The notes under the pieces were generated by a model that was given only the letters and a program-made list of their open reading frames with translations, made no database searches and was not told the DNA's origin. A stretch of 7,362 nucleotides of DNA, taken from assembly GCA_017442025.1 (NCBI GenBank), contig JAFSBD010000165.1:1-7362 (forward strand), written 5' to 3'. The DNA is from Clostridia bacterium (GTDB taxonomy: Bacteria; Bacillota; Clostridia; Oscillospirales; QAKW01). Each line of letters begins with the position of its first letter. Within the stretch, counting starts at the first letter, position 1. Position numbers and translations under genes: made by a program. This document shows positions 1-6,107 of this stretch, in pieces.

Positions 1-315
1 AATAAGACCATCGACTTTGTTGTGGACGGTTTTGATCGGGGAAACTCGGTCTTTATCGTGGGCAGGCGGGATTCCGATCTGCCGATGCAGCTTTCCGAGG
101 CGCTGGGGAGGGGGGTTACCCTGCTGGAGGCCTATGGCGGCTATTCGGGGGAGGATAAAACCCTGATCTATTGTGTGGTAAACCGTTTTGAGCTGGGGCG
201 CGTCAAGCGGCTGGTGATCGAGCTGGAGCCCGAGGCCTTTATGGCGGTGGGCGATGTTTCCGAAACAGTGGGCGGAGCGGGCACCCGCTTTTCCTTTCGA
301 AAAAAGAAAAAATAG
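1..315 (+). CDS. YitT-family (DUF2179) membrane protein, C-terminal fragment
   Basis: The frame is open from the first base of the window to a TAG at 313-315, giving 104 residues of a gene whose start lies upstream. The fragment looks like the cytosolic C-terminal DUF2179 domain of YitT-type proteins. It shows the pattern RGVTLLEAYGGYSG, then an acidic/lysine turn, TLIYCVV, an FELGRVKRLV helix, and the ending EPEAFMAVGDVSETVGG, which matches the usual DPxAFVxxxDVxEVxG close. In full-length family members about five transmembrane helices precede this domain; they would lie outside the window. The molecular function of the family is not settled, so none is assigned. The protein ends in RKKKK, encoded by an A-rich run that merges into the arm of the following terminator. 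A GTG at 22-24 could be mistaken for a start, but the coding pattern continues upstream of it. I am confident of the family and not of any function. Confidence 0.8.
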   Translation, partial: NKTIDFVVDGFDRGNSVFIVGRRDSDLPMQLSEALGRGVTLLEAYGGYSGEDKTLIYCVVNRFELGRVKRLVIELEPEAFMAVGDVSETVGGAGTRFSFRKKKK

Positions 316-317
316 AG

Positions 318-344
318 AAAATCCCCGCGTTCGCGGGGATTTTT
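318..344 (+). terminator. Intrinsic terminator of the YitT-family gene
   Basis: The arms AAAATCCCCGC (318-328) and GCGGGGATTTT (333-343) pair perfectly around a GTTC loop, followed by another T. It starts 3 bases after the stop codon. The A-run on the left arm means it could also work on the minus strand. The same arms reappear at 628-655. Confidence 0.9.
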
Positions 345-346
345 CT

Positions 347-510
347 GCGTGTCAAAGAACTTCATTTTTAATCTTTGACACGCTGGGAGACTCTCAAAAA
401 AGAGTGCAGATTTCGTCGATCCGTTCTCGTCGGCGTACATAGGTACGGTAGAGGACGGATCGGCGGAAAGCAGAAAAATTTAAATAAAACCGCATTTCTA
501 TGCGGTTTTT
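347..510 (+). ncRNA. Candidate structured small RNA between two terminators
   Basis: This non-coding segment contains three hairpins and ends in a terminator. Hairpin A pairs GCGTGTCAAAGA (347-358) with TCTTTGACACGC (372-383), 12 perfect pairs. Hairpin B pairs ACTCT (390-394) with AGAGT (401-405). Hairpin C is long: 411-428 pairs with 451-469 with one bulged G and two G-U pairs. Its inner 5-bp stem CGTAC/GTACG (434-438/443-447) carries an ATAG loop. The terminator at 486-510 follows. I found no convincing promoter: TTGACA at 375-380 has no -10 at normal spacing. It matches no RNA family I recognise, and the T-box core is absent. The strand is chosen from the T-run after 509; a minus-strand RNA, or read-through RNA from the YitT gene, remains possible. 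Confidence 0.35.
486..510 (+). terminator. Intrinsic terminator in the middle of the thrS upstream region
   Basis: AAAACCGCAT (486-495) pairs perfectly with ATGCGGTTTT (500-509) around a TTCT loop, followed by a further T. No open reading frame ends nearby, so it presumably terminates a non-coding transcript or read-through. It is fairly symmetrical, but the T-run is cleaner on the plus strand. Confidence 0.75.
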
Positions 511-627
511 CCTTATATAAAGAACAACGAAAAAGAGTAAAAGTTCCTTCTTGTTGTATTTTAAATAAATAGCACAAACCCCTTATTTTTCTTCTTTTCT
601 GCGGTCTGTGCCTTTTTTGACAGTCTG
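511..627 (+). other. Gene-free A/T-rich spacer with an imperfect hairpin and T-run
   Basis: No credible coding frame is seen here. GCACAAACC (572-580) can pair with GGTCTGTGC (603-611) with one A-C mismatch around a 22-base pyrimidine-rich loop, and a CTTTTTT run follows at 612-618. This has the layout of a weak terminator or attenuator, but the loop is large. ACAAC (524-528) and GTTGT (553-557) are also complementary. I find no promoter I would defend. Confidence 0.3.
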
Positions 628-655
628 AAAAATCCCCGCCTCTGCGGGGATTTTT
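628..655 (+). terminator. Intrinsic terminator just before the thrS promoter
   Basis: AAAAATCCCCGC (628-639) pairs perfectly with GCGGGGATTTTT (644-655) around a CTCT loop. The arms are one base pair longer than, and otherwise the same as, those of the terminator at 318-344; only the loop differs. It ends 3 bases before the thrS -35 box, insulating thrS from upstream transcription. Confidence 0.88.
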
Positions 656-658
656 GTA

Positions 659-687
659 TTGCAAATTAAATTTTATGGTGTTATAAT
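659..687 (+). promoter_or_regulatory. Sigma-A type promoter of thrS
   Basis: The -35 box TTGCAA (659-664) and -10 box TATAAT (682-687) are separated by 17 bases. TG at 679-680 gives an extended -10 (TGTTATAAT). Transcription would start near 693-695, leaving a leader of only about 45 nt before the ATG at 739. Confidence 0.8.
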
Positions 688-725
688 AACTTTTAACGGT
701 TTATTGCCGAAATTTTGAAATGTGT

Positions 726-730
726 GGTGA
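726..730 (+). promoter_or_regulatory. Ribosome binding site that favours the thrS start at 739
   Basis: GGTGA matches the 3' part of the ideal AGGAGGTGA sequence and lies 8 bases before ATG 739. In-frame TTG 715, GTG 724 and GTG 727 lie upstream, but none has a ribosome site of its own. Confidence 0.5.
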
Positions 731-738
731 AAAAAGAA

Positions 739-2673
739 ATGCAAGTTAAAATCAATGGTCAGATGATCGAAATCGAAGCGGGCAAAAATATTTTCGATGC
801 CGCTTTCGCTCTGGATCCCGCCGTTGCCCGCGAGGCCCTTTGTGCCCTGGTCAATGAGGAGGTCCGAGAGCTCACTTACGTTCCTTCGGAAGGGGATGAA
901 ATAACTACCCTGACTTTCGAGGATGAGCGTGCAAGAAAGGTCTTCTGGCACACCACATCCCATCTGCTTGCCCAAGCGGTGAAGCGGTTGTTCCCCGATG
1001 CTAAATTTGCCATCGGCCCTGCAATCGATGCCGGTTTTTATTATGATTTTGAGGTAGCAAAGCCCTTTACCGCCGAGGATCTGCAAAAGATCACCGCCGA
1101 GATGAAAAAGATCGTCAAGGAGCGGTTGCGCCTGGAGCGGTTTGAACTTCCTGTTGCCGAAGCAAAAGAATTGATGAAGGACGAGCCCTATAAACTGGAA
1201 CTGATCGAAGAGCATGCCGGCAAGGGGGAGAACATCTCCTTCTATCGCCAGGGTGATTTCACCGATCTTTGCGCAGGCCCCCATCTTTTTGATGTTTCCA
1301 AGATCAAAGCCATCGCTCTTTTGAGCTCCACCGGCGCTTATTGGCGCGGTGATTCCAATCGCCCCATGCTCCAGAGAATCTACGGCATTTCCTTCCTGAA
1401 GGCCGCCGAGCTGGAGGAGCATCTGGCAAAATTAGAAGAAGCCCGCAAGCGGGATCATAATAAGATCGGCCGTGAGTTGGAATATTTTACCACTGTCGAT
1501 GTGATCGGTCAGGGTTTGCCCATTCTGCTTCCCAAGGGTGCAAAAGTTGTTCAGACTCTCCAACGCTGGGTGGAGGATGAGGAAGAAAAGCGCGGTTATT
1601 TGCTAACCAAAACACCCTTGATGGCGAAGAGTGATCTTTATAAGATCTCCGGCCATTGGGATCATTATCTGGACGGAATGTTTGTTTTGGGCGATCCTAC
1701 AGATGAGAGCAAAGAATGCTTTGCGATGCGTCCCATGACCTGCCCCTTCCAATATCAGGTCTTTTTGAATCGCATGCGTTCTTACCGCGATTTGCCGATG
1801 CGCCTGGGAGAAACTTCCACCCTCTTCCGCAATGAGGATAGCGGTGAGATGCATGGGTTGATCCGTGTTCGTCAGTTTACTATTTCCGAAGGGCATTTGA
1901 TTTTGCGTCCCGATCAGTTGGAGGCAGAGTTTAAGGGCTGTTTGGAATTGGCCAAGTATTGCTTGGAAACGGTGGGTATGCTGGAAGACTGCACCTTCCG
2001 TTTCTCTCAATGGGATCCCAATAATAAAGAAAAATATATCGGCACTCCCGAGCAATGGGATGAAGCCCAGGGAATCATGGGCAAGATTCTGGATGATCTG
2101 GGGGTTGAATATACCATTGGTATTGATGAGGCTGCCTTCTATGGGCCGAAATTGGATATTCAATATCGCAATGTATTCGGAAAAGAGGATACCATCGTTA
2201 CCATTCAGGTCGACCAGTTGCTTGCAGAGCAGTTTGATATGAGTTATATCGATCAGAGCGGTCAGAAGGTTCGTCCTTATATTATCCATCGCACTTCTTT
2301 GGGTTGCTATGAGCGTACCTTGGCGTATCTTATTGAGAAGTATGCAGGTGCTCTGCCCACCTGGATGGCACCTACTCAGGTTCGCGTTTTGCCCATCAGC
2401 GAGCGCACCATGGAGAAATCTGCTGAGGTCTATCAGCAGCTTCGCGCCGCAGGCCTGCGGGTAGAATTGGATGAGCGCAACGAAAAGATCGGTTATAAGA
2501 TCCGCGAGGCGCAGATGCAGAAGATCCCCTATATGGTGATCATCGGCGAAAAGGAAGCCGAAGCAGGCACCGTTTCGGTGCGTAGCCGCCAGGATGGCGA
2601 TCTCGGCTCTATGCCTGTTGAAGATTTCCTGAAACTCATTAAAGAAGTTATCGATACCAAAGCGAAGAAATAA
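739..2673 (+). CDS. thrS: Threonyl-tRNA synthetase
   Basis: This cytosolic class II synthetase of 644 residues charges tRNA-Thr with threonine. The domain order is complete: an N-terminal TGS domain (about 1-60), the editing domain with the HxxxH pair (H71, H75) and the CxxxH pair (C178, H182), the catalytic core (about 250-540), and the anticodon-binding domain (about 545-640). The three zinc ligands align at C335 (MTCP), H386 (SEGH) and H517 (IIHR). The motif 2 arginine sits in FRNED at 364 and motif 3 in CYERT near 526. The core differs from the E. coli type, with CPFQYQVF in place of NCPGHVQIF and RVRQFTISEGH in place of RVRGFTQDDAH, so it belongs to a divergent subgroup. The start at 739 gives the standard TGS beginning, MQVKING; the upstream TTG at 715 would add 8 residues. 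It has its own promoter and no T-box. Confidence 0.96.
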   Translation: MQVKINGQMIEIEAGKNIFDAAFALDPAVAREALCALVNEEVRELTYVPSEGDEITTLTFEDERARKVFWHTTSHLLAQAVKRLFPDAKFAIGPAIDAGFYYDFEVAKPFTAEDLQKITAEMKKIVKERLRLERFELPVAEAKELMKDEPYKLELIEEHAGKGENISFYRQGDFTDLCAGPHLFDVSKIKAIALLSSTGAYWRGDSNRPMLQRIYGISFLKAAELEEHLAKLEEARKRDHNKIGRELEYFTTVDVIGQGLPILLPKGAKVVQTLQRWVEDEEEKRGYLLTKTPLMAKSDLYKISGHWDHYLDGMFVLGDPTDESKECFAMRPMTCPFQYQVFLNRMRSYRDLPMRLGETSTLFRNEDSGEMHGLIRVRQFTISEGHLILRPDQLEAEFKGCLELAKYCLETVGMLEDCTFRFSQWDPNNKEKYIGTPEQWDEAQGIMGKILDDLGVEYTIGIDEAAFYGPKLDIQYRNVFGKEDTIVTIQVDQLLAEQFDMSYIDQSGQKVRPYIIHRTSLGCYERTLAYLIEKYAGALPTWMAPTQVRVLPISERTMEKSAEVYQQLRAAGLRVELDERNEKIGYKIREAQMQKIPYMVIIGEKEAEAGTVSVRSRQDGDLGSMPVEDFLKLIKEVIDTKAKK

Positions 2674-2676
2674 TTT

Positions 2677-2710
2677 AAAAAGACGAGTTGCTGTTGCAAC
2701 TCGTCTTTTT
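2677..2710. terminator. Bidirectional terminator shared by thrS and glmM
   Basis: AAAAAGACGAGTTGC (2677-2691) and GCAACTCGTCTTTTT (2696-2710) form 15 perfect pairs around a TGTT loop. It starts 3 bases after the thrS stop and ends 2 bases before the glmM stop on the other strand. The A-run and T-run flanks let it serve both convergent units. Confidence 0.93.
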
Positions 2711-2712
2711 GC

Positions 2713-4056
2713 TTAAAATAATTGGGAGAGGCGGATGGCGGTGGATTCCTCCAAGGATTTTGCGGTGGATTCCACCAGCGTTTTTTCAGGGCCTTCCACC
2801 AAGATGCGGATATAAGGCTCTGTCCCGGAGGGGCGGACCAAGATCCGCCCATGCCCCGCAAAGGCGGCCTCTGCCTTTGCCACATTGCGCAAAAAGGCTT
2901 CATCCCGCATCAACTTGCGCTTTTGCAGATCGTCGGCGTTGACATTGATCTGCACCTGGGGATAGGGGGTAAAGATGTCGTGGACCTGCTCGCCCGTCAG
3001 CCCCAGAGCCTTCATGGCGCAAAGGAGCATGATGGCGGTGAGCTGACCGTCGCCGGTGGTGGCTTTTTCGAAAAAGATGATATGGCCGCTGTTTTCCCCG
3101 CCCAGGATGAACTGATGCTCCATCATCTCCTCCAAAACATAGCGGTCGCCCACCTTGGTGGTGGGAACATGGATCCCGTTTTGGTTCATCTTTTCGGTCA
3201 ATCCTAAATTGGACATCACCGTTGCCACCAAGGTGTTGCGTTTCAGCCGCCCCTGTTCCTTGAGATAAAGGGCGATGACCGCCAGGATCTTATCGCCGTC
3301 GATCATCCGCCCTTGACTGTCGCAGGCCAGGCAACGGTCGGCGTCCCCGTCGAAGGCAAAGCCGATATCTGCTTGCTCCCGACGCACCAAATTTGCCAGC
3401 TCCTCCATATGCATAGAGCCGCAATTTTCGTTGATATTCAGCCCGTTGGGCTTATCGTGAAAGATGGAAACATCCAGCCCCAATGCAGGAAAAACCCGAT
3501 GGGCGGTATCGCTGGTGGCACCGTTGGCGCAATCCAAAACAACTTTAAATCCGCCGATATCCTCTTCACAGGCTTGCTTGATATGTTCGCAATAAAAATC
3601 CTTAGCCTTCAGGTTATAACTCAGTTCCCCCGACCGCTCGGCAGGGGGAAGGTCAAAGGGATCCATCAGATGCTCGATGGCCAGCTCTTTTTCGTCGGGG
3701 AGCTTGATGCCTCCTTTGGTTAGGATCTTGATGCCGTTATAGTAGAAGGGGTTATGGGAGGCGGAGATCATCACCCCCGCCTGCGCGCCCATCCGATCGA
3801 TCAAAAAGGCCAGCGCAGGGGTGGGGAGGATGCCGATATGCTCCACATTCACCCCTGAATAGGTAAAGCCTGCGATCAGCGCACCCATCAGCATATCCTT
3901 GGATGCGCGGGTATCGCTGCCGATGATGACTTTGCAACTATTGTTTTCTTGCTTGAGCAGATGGCCGCAGGCCGCTCCGCAGCGAAAGGCTAAATCGGGC
4001 GTCAGCGCTTTATGCACAACGCCCCGAATGCCGTCGGTTCCGAAATATCTTCCCAT
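2713..4056 (-). CDS. glmM: Phosphoglucosamine mutase
   Basis: This cytosolic enzyme interconverts glucosamine-6-phosphate and glucosamine-1-phosphate, the second dedicated step toward UDP-GlcNAc and cell-wall precursors. The 447-residue length is normal for GlmM. The start MGRYFGTDGIRG is typical. The phosphorylated catalytic serine is S100 in the ISASHNP loop (97-103). The magnesium site is DGDADR (236-241), the sugar-binding loop is GGENSGH (319-325), and the phosphate-binding loop near the C-terminus is RPSGTEP (408-414). The ENSGH loop and the NGLNIN..CGS segment (204-213) favour GlmM over general phosphohexomutases. It follows glmS by 44 bp on the same strand with no terminator between them, so the two form one operon. 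A strong AAGGAGGA lies before the ATG. The end shares the terminator at 2677-2710. All key residues are present and nothing looks damaged. Confidence 0.97.
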   Translation of the reverse strand: MGRYFGTDGIRGVVHKALTPDLAFRCGAACGHLLKQENNSCKVIIGSDTRASKDMLMGALIAGFTYSGVNVEHIGILPTPALAFLIDRMGAQAGVMISASHNPFYYNGIKILTKGGIKLPDEKELAIEHLMDPFDLPPAERSGELSYNLKAKDFYCEHIKQACEEDIGGFKVVLDCANGATSDTAHRVFPALGLDVSIFHDKPNGLNINENCGSMHMEELANLVRREQADIGFAFDGDADRCLACDSQGRMIDGDKILAVIALYLKEQGRLKRNTLVATVMSNLGLTEKMNQNGIHVPTTKVGDRYVLEEMMEHQFILGGENSGHIIFFEKATTGDGQLTAIMLLCAMKALGLTGEQVHDIFTPYPQVQINVNADDLQKRKLMRDEAFLRNVAKAEAAFAGHGRILVRPSGTEPYIRILVEGPEKTLVESTAKSLEESTAIRLSQLF

Positions 4057-4062
4057 GGTAAA

Positions 4063-4070
4063 TCCTCCTT
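4063..4070 (-). promoter_or_regulatory. Ribosome binding site of glmM
   Basis: On the minus strand AAGGAGGA lies 6 bases before the glmM ATG (4054-4056), a near-perfect match. A short dyad, TGACT (4072-4076) with AGTCA (4087-4091), abuts it on the upstream side within the glmS-glmM gap. It is too short to call a regulatory element. Confidence 0.9.
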
Positions 4071-4100
4071 ATGACTTGAAAAGTTGAGTCAAAAAGTAGC

Positions 4101-5882
4101 CTATTCTACGGTTACACTTTTGGCTAAATTGCGCGGTTGATCCACATCATTGCCCCGCGCCACCGCCACATGATAAGCGAGCATCTGGCAGACCACCGCC
4201 GCCGCGATGGGGGCGGTAAAATCGGGGCATTGGGGCAAAGAGATTGTTTTTCCGTCCTCGGTCGGATAGCCGATGCCAAGTACCCTTGCGCCCCGCGCCC
4301 GCACCTCGCGGATGTTGGCGGCGATCTTGGGCAGGCGGGCGCGGTCGGTGGCGATGGCGATCACCGGCGTGCCTTCTTCAATGAGGGAAATGGTGCCGTG
4401 TTTGAGCTCTCCTGCGGCATAGGCTTCGCTATGAATATAAGAGATCTCCTTGAGCTTCAGAGAACCTTCGCAACAGACGGCATAATCCTGCCCGCGGCCA
4501 ATGAAAAAGAGGTGCTCCGCAGAGGCAAAATCCTTAGCAATTTCCTTGCATTGCGCCGCGCAGGAAAGAGTCTTTTCCAGCAGGGCGGGCAGAGCCTCTA
4601 CTTGGTTTACATAATTTTCTATATCTGCCCCGTCCAGCCAATGTTGGGCCAGTCGCAAAGCCAGCAGATAGAGCATCACCACCTGGCAGGTATAGGCCTT
4701 GGTGGTGGCCACGCTGATCTCCGGCCCGGCGGCGGTATAAAGCACCTGATCGGCCTCCCGCGCCACCGTACTTCCGCGGACATTCACAATCCCCAAAGTG
4801 GGTACTTCTTTGGCCTTGGCCAACCGTAAGGCGGCCAGCGTATCGGCGGTCTCGCCCGACTGGGAGATGGCGACCACCAGGTCTTCTTTGGTGAGCAAGG
4901 GATCGGCGTAGCGAAACTCGCTGGCAAGGGAAACCTCCACCGGGATCCGCGCCAATTTTTCGATGATCTGTTTGCCCAGCAAACCCGCATGGTAGGCCGA
5001 TCCGCAAGCCACAATGCGGAGTGTCCCCGCTACCTTAAAGGAGTTGCCTAATTCCTCGAAAAGAATGCCGTTTTTCAGGTATCGGCGGATGGTTTCCCGC
5101 ACCACTTCGGGCTGTTCGGCGATCTCTTTTGCCATGAAGTGGTCATAGCCGGCTTTGCGTGCCGCCTGCTCATCCCAATCGGCGGTGGCGAGTGTTTTTT
5201 CGATAGGTTGATCCGCTGCATCAAAAAAGAGGATTTCATCTTTAGTGATCTCCGCCAGTTCTCCCTCTTCGGGGAGGTAATAGGAACGGGTATATTTCAA
5301 AATTGCGGGGATATCCGAGGCAATGAAATTTTCCTGCTCCCCCTTGCCGATGATCAGGGGGCTGTTTCGGCGGATGGCGTAAATTTTGCCCGGTTGATCC
5401 TCAAAAAGAATGCCTAACGCATAAGAGCCTTCCAGCAATGCGCAGGTTTTCCGAATGGCGGTGCGGGGCTCTTTTTCGTAGAATTGGGCAAGGAGCATGG
5501 CGATCAGTTCCGTATCGGTATCGCTGGTGGGGGTGAGCCCCTTTTTTGCAAGTTCCGCCCGCAGTTCCTGCTCATTTTCAATGATGCCGTTATGCACCAA
5601 AACCACCTTGCCGCAGCGATGGGGATGGGCGTTGCGATCCTCCGGCGCACCGTGGGTGGCCCAGCGGGTATGGCCGATCCCCGCAAAGATCTTTTGGGCG
5701 GATGGGGGGATATTTTCCTCTAATGCCGCTACCTTTCCTTGCTTTTTATAAATGTCGATCTTTTTTGGAGCGGCCAGGGCAATTCCTGCTGAATCATAAC
5801 CCCGATATTCCAGTTTTTTCAAACCGTTGAGCAGTACCTCTGCAGTATCCCTCCCGCCGGCATATCCGATAATTCCACACAT
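4101..5882 (-). CDS. glmS: Glutamine--fructose-6-phosphate aminotransferase (isomerizing)
   Basis: This cytosolic enzyme makes glucosamine-6-phosphate from fructose-6-phosphate and glutamine, the committing step of amino-sugar synthesis. Its 593 residues fit the family (about 600). The N-terminal glutaminase domain (about 1-220) starts MCGIIGY, so Cys2 becomes the N-terminal nucleophile after Met removal. It carries GHTRWATHG (70-78), HNGIIEN (97-103) and SDTDTE (120-125). Two SIS sugar-isomerase domains follow: the first has ACGSAYHAG (292-300) and SQSGETADT (340-348), the second GRGQDYAVCCEGSLKLKE (462-479) and ELKHG (492-496). The conserved C-terminal NLAKSVTVE carries the active-site lysine, K588. 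It is the first gene of the glmS-glmM operon. The leader holds a folded element but no recognisable glmS ribozyme, which is notable because many Gram-positive glmS genes have one. Confidence 0.97.
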   Translation of the reverse strand: MCGIIGYAGGRDTAEVLLNGLKKLEYRGYDSAGIALAAPKKIDIYKKQGKVAALEENIPPSAQKIFAGIGHTRWATHGAPEDRNAHPHRCGKVVLVHNGIIENEQELRAELAKKGLTPTSDTDTELIAMLLAQFYEKEPRTAIRKTCALLEGSYALGILFEDQPGKIYAIRRNSPLIIGKGEQENFIASDIPAILKYTRSYYLPEEGELAEITKDEILFFDAADQPIEKTLATADWDEQAARKAGYDHFMAKEIAEQPEVVRETIRRYLKNGILFEELGNSFKVAGTLRIVACGSAYHAGLLGKQIIEKLARIPVEVSLASEFRYADPLLTKEDLVVAISQSGETADTLAALRLAKAKEVPTLGIVNVRGSTVAREADQVLYTAAGPEISVATTKAYTCQVVMLYLLALRLAQHWLDGADIENYVNQVEALPALLEKTLSCAAQCKEIAKDFASAEHLFFIGRGQDYAVCCEGSLKLKEISYIHSEAYAAGELKHGTISLIEEGTPVIAIATDRARLPKIAANIREVRARGARVLGIGYPTEDGKTISLPQCPDFTAPIAAAVVCQMLAYHVAVARGNDVDQPRNLAKSVTVE

Positions 5883-5892
5883 ATTTTTTCAA

Positions 5893-5898
5893 CCCTTT
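5893..5898 (-). promoter_or_regulatory. Probable ribosome binding site of glmS
   Basis: On the minus strand AAAGGG lies 10 bases before the glmS ATG (5880-5882). This is a moderate match with long spacing, weaker than the glmM site. It sits 2 bases downstream of the outer helix of the folded leader, so folding could affect its access. Confidence 0.55.
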
Positions 5899-5900
5899 CT

Positions 5901-5982
5901 TACCGCGTTATTCTTAGGTTGCAAAATAAACTGTTTTATTATACGCATCAACCTGAAATTTGATGTTGCAACCCATGCGGTA
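5901..5982 (-). promoter_or_regulatory. Folded glmS leader: candidate three-way-junction RNA element
   Basis: Read on the minus strand, the segment nests four helices. The outer helix is UACCGC (5977-5982) with GCGGUA (5901-5906). An internal loop (AUG against UAAGAAUAAC) follows. The closing helix is GGUUGCAA (5966-5973) with UUGCAACC (5917-5924). Inside it are a hairpin CAUCAA/UUGAUG (5960-5965/5946-5951, loop AUUUCAGG), a 5-nt linker CGUAU, and a hairpin AAUAAA/UUUAUU (5935-5940/5925-5930, loop ACAG). Apart from the linker the arms abut without gaps. It ends 2 bases before the presumed glmS ribosome site, which suggests translational control. It matches no riboswitch I recognise. A caveat is that TATAAT at 5938-5943 lies inside it; if that were the true -10 box, only part would be transcribed. 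Confidence 0.5.
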
Positions 5983-6049
5983 CACTTGAAAGTATAATCG
6001 AGCGGACAAGGTCTGTGCAACCAAGCGAACCTTGCAATTTTTCGCAACC
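5917..6049. repeat. Four copies of a GCAACC / GGTTGC motif in the glmS control region
   Basis: GCAACC occurs on the plus strand at 5968-5973, 6017-6022 and 6044-6049, and inverted as GGTTGC at 5917-5922. Two copies extend to TTGCAACC (5966-5973) and GGTTGCAA (5917-5924) and form the closing helix of the leader fold. Another overlaps the proposed -35 region. Starts are 51, 49 and 27 bases apart. They may be protein-binding sites or RNA pairing arms. Confidence 0.35.
5991..6019 (-). promoter_or_regulatory. Candidate glmS-glmM promoter
   Basis: On the minus strand the -10 box TATACT (5991-5996) is preceded by TGCACA (6014-6019) at 17 bases, or by TTGCAC (6015-6020) at 18 bases. Both -35 boxes are weak. 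The start would fall near 5984-5987, just before the folded leader, which would then be wholly transcribed. A dyad CAAGGT (6007-6012)/ACCTTG (6029-6034) brackets the -35 box and could be an operator. Confidence 0.4.
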
Positions 6050-6107
6050 GAGGGTAGCAAAAATGGAAGGTAATATTCACTAAAAATTTATTTAAAATTT
6101 TGTTTGG

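Noticed and set aside
375..380. TTGACA as a -35 box for a small RNA
   Set aside because: There is no -10-like sequence 16-18 bases downstream, and the hexamer is part of the right arm of a perfect hairpin.
254..664. Short open frames across the yitT-thrS gap on both strands (e.g. 375-572 +, 368-664 -)
   Set aside because: They run through intrinsic terminators, have no ribosome sites and have biased, unprotein-like composition.
715..738. TTG 715 (or GTG 724/727) as the thrS start
   Set aside because: None has a ribosome site, and the added residues do not fit the usual ThrRS N-terminus; ATG 739 with GGTGA upstream is preferred.
673..1422. Open frame of 249 codons on the minus strand
   Set aside because: It is antisense to thrS and overlaps the thrS promoter; the protein resembles nothing and arises from codon bias of the real gene.
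1603..2289. Open frame of 228 codons on the minus strand
   Set aside because: It is antisense to the catalytic core of thrS, where all motifs are accounted for.
4137..4829. Open frame of 230 codons on the plus strand
   Set aside because: It is antisense to the second SIS domain of glmS. The similar frames at 2722-3207 and 3313-3723 opposite glmM are shadows for the same reason.
5938..5943. TATAAT on the minus strand as the glmS -10 box
   Set aside because: It is a perfect hexamer, but the bases 16-18 upstream (CATCAA, ACATCA, AACATC) do not resemble a -35 box. It remains a live alternative that would weaken the leader-RNA idea.
5993..5998. TATAAT on the plus strand
   Set aside because: No -35 box at normal spacing (TTGCAA is 21 bases away), and no gene starts within a reasonable distance compared with the far better promoter at 6164-6192.
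5883..6060. glmS ribozyme
   Set aside because: This was the expected element, but the GCGCC cleavage region and conserved core were not found in the 180 bases upstream of glmS. A covariance search would be decisive.
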